DNA of 5,867 nt from Chromatiales bacterium (GTDB taxonomy: Bacteria > Pseudomonadota > Gammaproteobacteria > Chromatiales > Chromatiaceae). Shown piece after piece: positions 1 to 3,556 of the stretch. Position numbers and translations under genes: made by a program. The stretch lies in contig JAHEIA010000218.1 of assembly GCA_024639625.1 (NCBI GenBank), positions 1-5,867 of the forward strand, in the 5' to 3' direction. The notes below the pieces were generated by a model, which did no database searches, was not told where the DNA came from, and saw only the letters and a list, made by a program, of their open reading frames with translations. The first letter of the stretch is position 1, and every line of letters begins with the position of its first letter.

Positions 1-145
1 TGTCCGGGTCGGCGTGCATGTCCTCGAAGGCCTTTTGCGCCTCCGCCATGAGTTGCGCCTGCTCGCTCGCCATGGCTGGGGCAGCGGTGCCCAGCAGAAA
101 GGCAAGGCCGAGGTTTGCAGTGATGATTCGAAACCAATGGGTCAT
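1..145 (-). CDS. Exported protein, N-terminal part only (possible SYLF/YSC84-like lipid-binding protein)
   Basis: The left window edge cuts this gene, leaving 48 codons from the ATG at 145-143. The start MTHWFRIITANLGLAFLLGT is a textbook Sec signal peptide: one arginine in the n-region, a hydrophobic core, then AAPAMA followed by SEQ. Signal peptidase I would cleave after residue 26, so the product is periplasmic or membrane-associated. The start is supported by an AGGAG ribosome site 9 bases upstream. The mature region begins SEQAQLMAEAQKAFEDMHAD and then PD. Its spacing (L, A, F-E, A-D-P-D) resembles the opening of exported SYLF/YSC84-type proteins, where a helix precedes an A-D-P-[DE] motif. 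That family call is inference from about 20 residues. The exported nature is firm. The reading frame stays open for a long way upstream of the ATG, but that part does not look like protein. Confidence 0.72.
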   Translation of the reverse strand, partial: MTHWFRIITANLGLAFLLGTAAPAMASEQAQLMAEAQKAFEDMHADPD

Positions 146-154
146 ATTGTTTTG

Positions 155-160
155 CTCCTG
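155..160 (-). promoter_or_regulatory. Ribosome binding site deciding the start of the exported protein
   Basis: Read on the minus strand this is CAGGAG, separated by 9 bases from the ATG at 145-143. It selects this ATG over the in-frame codons further upstream, which matters because the frame is open well past the start. It agrees with the signal peptide beginning at this ATG. Confidence 0.65.
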
Positions 161-268
161 TGCTCGGTGGTTAGGTGATGCTGTGTTTTTCGGCGGTGAT
201 CGATCGGGAGCCGGTGCACGGCCGGTCTGCCGCGAAAGAAAGGCGCTGCGCGCCTGTAGAATCCGCGG

Positions 269-274
269 ATTGTA
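269..274 (-). promoter_or_regulatory. Candidate -10 promoter element for the exported-protein gene
   Basis: On the minus strand the hexamer is TACAAT, five of six matches to the sigma-70 -10 consensus, preceded by GCGG. It would start transcription near position 262 and give a leader of roughly 115 bases before the ATG at 145. No good TTGACA-like -35 box lies 16-18 bases upstream, so this is a weak call resting on one hexamer and on the gene's need for a promoter in this gap. Confidence 0.25.
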
Positions 275-725
275 CCGCAAAGGATGGCCCCTTGCCGCCT
301 TTCTCGACGGTGCGCGGGCTCGCGCTGTCGCTGGTACCTCCAGCCCCTCTACTTCCGTCCGGCTGTGCGCTTCCCGCCGCGCAAGAGACTCCCGTAGCGC
401 CCGTGCGATCCGGCGTTTCCCGCTTGTTTTTCCGCTTCGGGTATCTCTCTTTTCATGATCCCGCAGGTCTTGTCTAGCACATGCCGCAGGTAGCGGGCAT
501 GGTTTCTCTCCTGGTGACGGGCGTCCGTATGCAGTCCCCATCATACGCTTCCTCGGTGGTGCGCCAATTGAACCCGAGGCGGGACCACGGGCCTCCCTCT
601 CGATGGGCGTGGACAGCCGAACAACAAATCACTGCGGTTCAGGCAACGCGGAATCCGCGGTGCGGAGGCGTGGCGGGAGGGTTGTCCGATTTCGCCGTTG
701 GCAGAAATTTTCGACGGTGAAAACG

Positions 726-1325
726 CTAGACCAGCCGCGTGCGGTTATGGAAGACCAACTGCAGTCCATACTCGGTGAGTTGGAATCGGGTTATGGCTGC
801 ATTGGGGACCTTGGCCCGATACCATGCGAGCAGATCCGCCTGCAGCACGTGGCCCAGCGCGGCCCGGATCACCCCCGCGTGCGCTACGATCAATAGATGC
901 TCTCCCGCGCAACGGGCGAGCGCGCCGTCAATCGCTGCGCCGACCCTCTGGCCGAAGTCTTGCAGCGGCTCCGCTCCGCTGGGCCGGTTGCGCACCGGAT
1001 CGCGGTAAAATGCCGCGAACTCTTCTGGGTCACGCGCGATGATGTCGTCGGGGCTTTGGCCTTCCCAGACGCCGAAGCCGACTTCACGGAATCGTTCATC
1101 GATATCGAGCGGCAAGCGGCGCTGATCGGCGAGGGCTTCGGCAAAGGTTCGGCAGCGTTTCATCGGCGAGCTGATGATACGGTCCCAGGGGGCTGCGTCT
1201 CCCACCGTATGCCACATCTGGCGCCAGCCCTTTTCGCTCAGAGGGTCGTCCACCCCGTGACCCCGGTAGCGATGTCCGCCGACAGGTTGGCCGTGCCGGA
1301 TGAAGTCGATCAGGGTGGTTGGCAT
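726..1325 (-). CDS. Histidine phosphatase family protein (phosphoglycerate mutase/CobC-like)
   Basis: A complete 199-residue protein, normal length for a single-domain member of the histidine phosphatase superfamily. These enzymes remove phosphate from small molecules through a phosphohistidine intermediate. The catalytic set is intact: the RHG motif after strand one (Arg10, nucleophile His11, Gly12), a phosphate-binding arginine in SSPMKRC (Arg57), the proton-donor glutamate in REVGFGVWEG (Glu81) and the second histidine in VAHAGVIR (His149). The FGVWEG motif and overall size favour the CobC/GpmB branch, with alpha-ribazole phosphatase one possibility. No cobalamin gene is adjacent, so the substrate is unknown. 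There is no signal peptide, so it is cytoplasmic. The ATG at 1325 is chosen because MPTTLIDFIRHGQ is the canonical first strand and a GGAGG lies 5 bases upstream. The frame extends 29 codons further to 1412, but that stretch is not protein-like and crosses the likely promoter. Confidence 0.9.
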   Translation of the reverse strand: MPTTLIDFIRHGQPVGGHRYRGHGVDDPLSEKGWRQMWHTVGDAAPWDRIISSPMKRCRTFAEALADQRRLPLDIDERFREVGFGVWEGQSPDDIIARDPEEFAAFYRDPVRNRPSGAEPLQDFGQRVGAAIDGALARCAGEHLLIVAHAGVIRAALGHVLQADLLAWYRAKVPNAAITRFQLTEYGLQLVFHNRTRLV

Positions 1326-1330
1326 GGGTG

Positions 1331-1335
1331 CCTCC
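1331..1335 (-). promoter_or_regulatory. Ribosome binding site of the histidine phosphatase
   Basis: GGAGG on the minus strand, 5 bases before the ATG at 1325-1323. It fixes the start at this ATG rather than the longer frame beginning at 1412. Confidence 0.7.
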
Positions 1336-1353
1336 AAGAGTGGCTCATCGGGG

Positions 1354-1362
1354 ATTGTATAA
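1354..1362 (-). promoter_or_regulatory. Candidate -10 region for the histidine phosphatase
   Basis: The minus strand reads TTATACAAT, an AT-rich island in GC-rich surroundings about 30 bases upstream of the start codon. Either TATACA or TACAAT could serve as the -10 hexamer. No convincing -35 box is visible at the right spacing, so the promoter may be weak or depend on an activator. Confidence 0.35.
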
Positions 1363-1446
1363 GAATTCGCGGCCGGTTGGTTTGCGCCTCCAGCGTTGCG
1401 CGGGCGGCGCACCTTTGCCGGAGAGAACCATGATGCCGTTAAACGC

Positions 1447-1476
1447 TTGGCGCGAGGCGCGTCATTCGGTCACAAT
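1447..1476 (+). promoter_or_regulatory. Candidate sigma-70 promoter for the two-gene plus-strand unit
   Basis: TTGGCG at 1447-1452 (four of six to TTGACA) and CACAAT at 1471-1476 (four of six to TATAAT) are spaced 18 bases apart. Transcription would start near 1484, about 24 bases before the ATG at 1508. If real, this promoter lies inside the longer reading frame that starts at 1430 and so favours the shorter start of the gene. The match is moderate and could be chance. Confidence 0.3.
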
Positions 1477-1507
1477 GGCCCCAGGTCATTCGATTCACGG
1501 GGCAACT

Positions 1508-1813
1508 ATGGGCACAAAAAAGGTCTATGTGGGGATCGATAAAGATAAGGCAGGGGGCATGACGCCCACCGGAAACATCGTCCGCGATGCCTGGGTCTTT
1601 GGCCTCATACCGGAGAGCGAGACCTGCGAAGGCTGGACCGTGCAAGGCATCGAAAGTCTGTACGACAAGGTCTCGGCTGCCTGGGGGCCTTTCGGTCACC
1701 TGGCCTCCAATCTACCCTCCGAGTTGCGCGAGCGCCACCAGCGCATCTACGATGCTGCGGTAGCCAGGGCCCGCGAGCTGGGGTGGGACCCGGAACTGGA
1801 CGACGAGAATTGA
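1508..1813 (+). CDS. Small conserved-looking protein of unknown function
   Basis: A 101-residue soluble protein with no signal peptide or membrane segment. I do not recognise a named domain. It opens with a probable beta strand (KKVYVGID, residues 4-11), then a glycine/threonine-rich stretch (GGMTPTGNIVRDAWVFGLIP, residues 16-35), then GWTVQGIESLYDKVSAAW. It ends in an amphipathic charged helix (ELRERHQRIYDAAVARAREL) and an acidic tail with WDPELDDE. The tidy mix of aromatic and charged residues looks like real protein. The ATG at 1508 is preferred because it directly precedes the well-structured part, with only a weak GGGG upstream. An in-frame ATG at 1430 has a better ribosome site (GGAGAG, 1420-1425) and would add 26 residues of poor protein character. 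The gene is followed after 19 bases by another plus-strand gene, probably on the same transcript. Confidence 0.72.
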   Translation: MGTKKVYVGIDKDKAGGMTPTGNIVRDAWVFGLIPESETCEGWTVQGIESLYDKVSAAWGPFGHLASNLPSELRERHQRIYDAAVARARELGWDPELDDEN

Positions 1814-1832
1814 GCAGCGGGGGGCAGCCCCG

Positions 1833-2291
1833 ATGGGTGTGCGAACTACCCGGGAAATATTCTTTCGACCCCCCGCGCTAGGACGCCAACGGAGCGCGCT
1901 ACCGGCCGCGATCCACAACGCGATCCAACTGCTGCTGTCCCGCGCGGCCGGCAAGTGCCTGTTTATCCCGATCCGCAGCATGCAATACCAGGCGGTAGCC
2001 GATCGCGAGGAGATCATCTTCGTCGATAGCCAGGGCGGCTACGCCCACCAAGATGGTGTGGGAGGGCGGCTCATCCGTATTGCCTGGCGTGTGCTTCCCC
2101 AGGCGCGGAGGGAGTCCCTCAGCGACCCGGTTCCGTGTGAGATGATCTATTATTCAGCGGATTTCCGGGAGATTCAACGGCGTCTGGTGAGCGAGATCCA
2201 GCCGGCGCTCCATCTTCTGCTGGAGCGCCAGCGCGAGCGACTCGGGCCCCCGCACGAACCGCAGGTCATCGCCTTCCGCCGGCCGGCCTAG
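1833..2291 (+). CDS. Protein of unknown function, second gene of a two-gene unit
   Basis: A 152-residue protein without signal peptide or transmembrane segment; I do not recognise the family. The core is a probable beta-rich segment: KCLFIPIRSMQYQAVADREE (41-60), then IIFVDSQGGYA (61-71), then GGRLIRIAWRVLP (78-89). After it comes PCEMIYYSADF (101-111) and a long amphipathic C-terminal helix, about residues 112-137, rich in Arg, Glu and Leu. The first 25 residues, rich in Arg and Pro, are less protein-like. The start could be the GTG at 1839 or later, but no internal ATG before residue 50 is available. The only ribosome-site candidate is a G-run at 1819-1824, 8 bases upstream, which could pair with the CCCC just before the ATG. 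It follows the previous gene by 19 bases, which suggests co-expression and perhaps a shared task. Confidence 0.7.
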   Translation: MGVRTTREIFFRPPALGRQRSALPAAIHNAIQLLLSRAAGKCLFIPIRSMQYQAVADREEIIFVDSQGGYAHQDGVGGRLIRIAWRVLPQARRESLSDPVPCEMIYYSADFREIQRRLVSEIQPALHLLLERQRERLGPPHEPQVIAFRRPA

Positions 2292-2366
2292 CTGACGTGC
2301 TTGCCCACCCCGGGGAGCGCGTAATTCAGCCGAATCGCCGTGCGCCGCTAAGGTTAAGGCGAAGCC
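2292..2366. other. Convergent intergenic gap
   Basis: This gap separates the plus-strand two-gene unit from the end of the minus-strand pentapeptide gene. Both transcription units end here, so a terminator is expected. The only small hairpin, 2355-2369 read on the minus strand (AGGC, loop TTC, GCCT), overlaps the pentapeptide stop codon and has no T-run. The palindrome CCCCGGGG nearby also lacks a T-run. Termination may be Rho-dependent or lie elsewhere. Confidence 0.4.
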
Positions 2367-3548
2367 TCATTGCGGCGGCTGCGCGACAGGCTCAAGACCG
2401 ATCGCGCCGGCAAAGTTCGCCTCGGCGGTGTCCGCGCCGTCGAACCGCGCGTTGCGCAGGTTGGCCTGCTTGAAGCCGGCGCGGCGCAGATTGGCCCCAC
2501 TGAAGTCCGCGCCGTATAGATTGGCCTGCGGGAACTGGGCTTCCTCAAGATCGGCATTGCGGAAGTTGGCGTCTTTCAGGTTGGCGCCTGCGAAATTGCT
2601 GCCACGCAGGTCCAAGGCGGAGAGGTCGACGCCGACCAGGTTGCCACCCCAACGGACATGCTGCAGACGCGCATCCTGGAGACGGGCCCCGCGCATCTTG
2701 GCGCCTTTCAGAATGGCCCGCTCCAGGTTGGCTCGGGTTAGGTCCGCATCCTCGAGGTCCGCTTTCTCGAGATCGGCTGCGCCGAGATCACTACCACGCA
2801 GGATGCACCGGCTGAGGTCGGCCTCTTGCAGCGTTGTCCGCGTCAGCGACACCCCGCTGAGGTCGGCGCCCCGGAACCTGGACTTGGCCAGGTTGGCGTC
2901 CGTAAAGTCCGCCCCGAGCAGCGTGCCGGCGACGCTCAGGTCCAGACCGCGCAGGTCGGCTGCCGTCCATCGCGTGCCGGTCAAGTCCGCATCCGCGAAA
3001 CCGGCATTGCGCAGCAGGCTGTTGGAAAGGTCGGCGCCACGCAGTTGGGCCGCGCTCAGATCGGCCCCTTCCAAGTTCGCGGCGCTGAGATCGGCGCCCT
3101 CGAGTTGTGCTGCGTGAAGTACAGCGCGGTTCAGTCTGGCTGCTGAGAGCTGCTGGTTTGCGAGCTGGGCGCCGCTCAAGTCGGCGCTGCCTAGACTGCA
3201 GCCGGTGAGCTTGGCGCCGCGCAGGTCCGCCTGCTGCAATTGGGTGCGGTACAAGATTGCACCGCTAAGGTCCGCATCCCGGAGATCTGCGCCTGCAAGG
3301 TCTGCTCCGGTCAGGTTGCGATCGGCAAGCCCGGCGTTTGATAGATCACACCCCGGGCAGGACCCGGTGGTGAGTAACCGGTCGATCGCCTCTTCGCTTG
3401 CCGGCCAGACAGGAAAGGCGCTGGCGGTCGTGAGCACCGCCAACAGTAGACCCACCCCGCGAACTATTGCTTGAGGGAAGACGGTCGTTTCACATGAGCG
3501 CCAGCCGCCCGGTCCTGATATTGCGGATGGAGTGCGCACTTGCGGCAA
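2367..3548 (-). CDS. Exported pentapeptide-repeat protein
   Basis: The product, up to 393 residues, is almost entirely A(D/N)LXX pentapeptide repeats from about residue 68 to 382, roughly 60 units. Such repeats fold into a right-handed four-sided beta-helix, with the central Leu or Phe of each unit pointing inward. Before the repeats is a hydrophobic stretch, GVGLLLAVLTTASAFPVWPA (31-50), with a likely signal peptidase site after Ala44 (ASA before F), so the protein is probably periplasmic. A short helix (EEAIDRLL) then leads to SCPGCDLS, a Cys-x-x-Cys pair at residues 64 and 67 that caps the first coil. The start is uncertain: the TTG at 3548 gives an oddly long n-region, the GTG at 3539 is similar, and the GTG at 3455 would leave the signal peptide without its arginine. 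No convincing ribosome site serves any of them. It lies 8 bases after the VWA gene, so translational coupling is likely. Pentapeptide proteins have varied roles and none can be assigned here. Confidence 0.88.
   Translation of the reverse strand: MPQVRTPSAISGPGGWRSCETTVFPQAIVRGVGLLLAVLTTASAFPVWPASEEAIDRLLTTGSCPGCDLSNAGLADRNLTGADLAGADLRDADLSGAILYRTQLQQADLRGAKLTGCSLGSADLSGAQLANQQLSAARLNRAVLHAAQLEGADLSAANLEGADLSAAQLRGADLSNSLLRNAGFADADLTGTRWTAADLRGLDLSVAGTLLGADFTDANLAKSRFRGADLSGVSLTRTTLQEADLSRCILRGSDLGAADLEKADLEDADLTRANLERAILKGAKMRGARLQDARLQHVRWGGNLVGVDLSALDLRGSNFAGANLKDANFRNADLEEAQFPQANLYGADFSGANLRRAGFKQANLRNARFDGADTAEANFAGAIGLEPVAQPPQ
2403..3347 (-). repeat. Pentapeptide-coding tandem repeat tract (degenerate 15-base units)
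   Basis: The DNA consists of degenerate 15-base units encoding A(D/N)LXX. Most have diverged, but some neighbours remain close at the DNA level. For example, 3052-3081 and 3082-3111 are a 30-base tandem pair, both beginning GCGCT and both carrying AGATCGGC. This points to growth by local duplication. The rhythm is broken around HVRWGGNLVGVDLSALDL, about residues 298-315, where the helix may bulge or change register. Confidence 0.8.
3399..3458 (-). other. Signal-peptide core of the pentapeptide protein
   Basis: This encodes residues 31-50, GVGLLLAVLTTASAFPVWPA, preceded by an arginine at residue 30. Small residues at the -3 and -1 positions of ASA, followed by F, fit a signal peptidase I site. 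This is the only hydrophobic segment in the protein, so export is more likely than membrane anchoring. Confidence 0.65.
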
Positions 3549-3556
3549 TGCAACGG

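Larger units (their letters stand above)
146..725. other. Long intergenic region with no supportable gene
   Basis: About 580 bases separate the exported-protein start from the stop of the histidine phosphatase. Plus-strand open frames here (18-458, 175-477, 481-720) encode arginine- and serine-rich, compositionally random translations without recognisable motifs or good ribosome sites. On the minus strand, the frame of the exported protein is open back to an ATG pair at about 544-539, but the translation is likewise featureless. No tRNA cloverleaf, rRNA piece, transposase remnant or tandem repeat was seen. Besides the candidate promoter at 269-274, the one structure noted is an imperfect inverted repeat, TTCGCCGT at 691-698 with ACGGTGAA at 714-721. 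It may be a decayed gene or a leader region; I cannot tell which. Confidence 0.5.

Noticed and set aside
18..458. 146-codon plus-strand open frame at the left end
   Set aside because: Its first part is antisense to a clear signal-peptide gene, and the rest has random, arginine-rich composition.
691..721. Imperfect inverted repeat TTCGCCGT/ACGGTGAA as a terminator after the phosphatase gene
   Set aside because: On the minus strand the stem has an A-C mismatch and a 15-base loop, and no T-run follows. It is insufficient as an intrinsic terminator.
897..1433. 178-codon plus-strand open frame
   Set aside because: It overlaps the histidine phosphatase, whose full catalytic motif set shows that the minus strand is the coding one.
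2355..2369. Small hairpin at the stop of the pentapeptide gene as a terminator
   Set aside because: The stem is only 4-6 base pairs with no following T-run, and it overlaps the stop codon.
2428..3117. 229-codon plus-strand frame rich in Arg, Ser and Ala
   Set aside because: Its apparent repeats are the antisense image of the pentapeptide-coding repeats.
2403..3347. Periodic repeats considered as a CRISPR array or non-coding tandem repeat
   Set aside because: The period is 15 bases in frame with A(D/N)LXX codons and there are no unique spacers. It is protein-coding repeat DNA.
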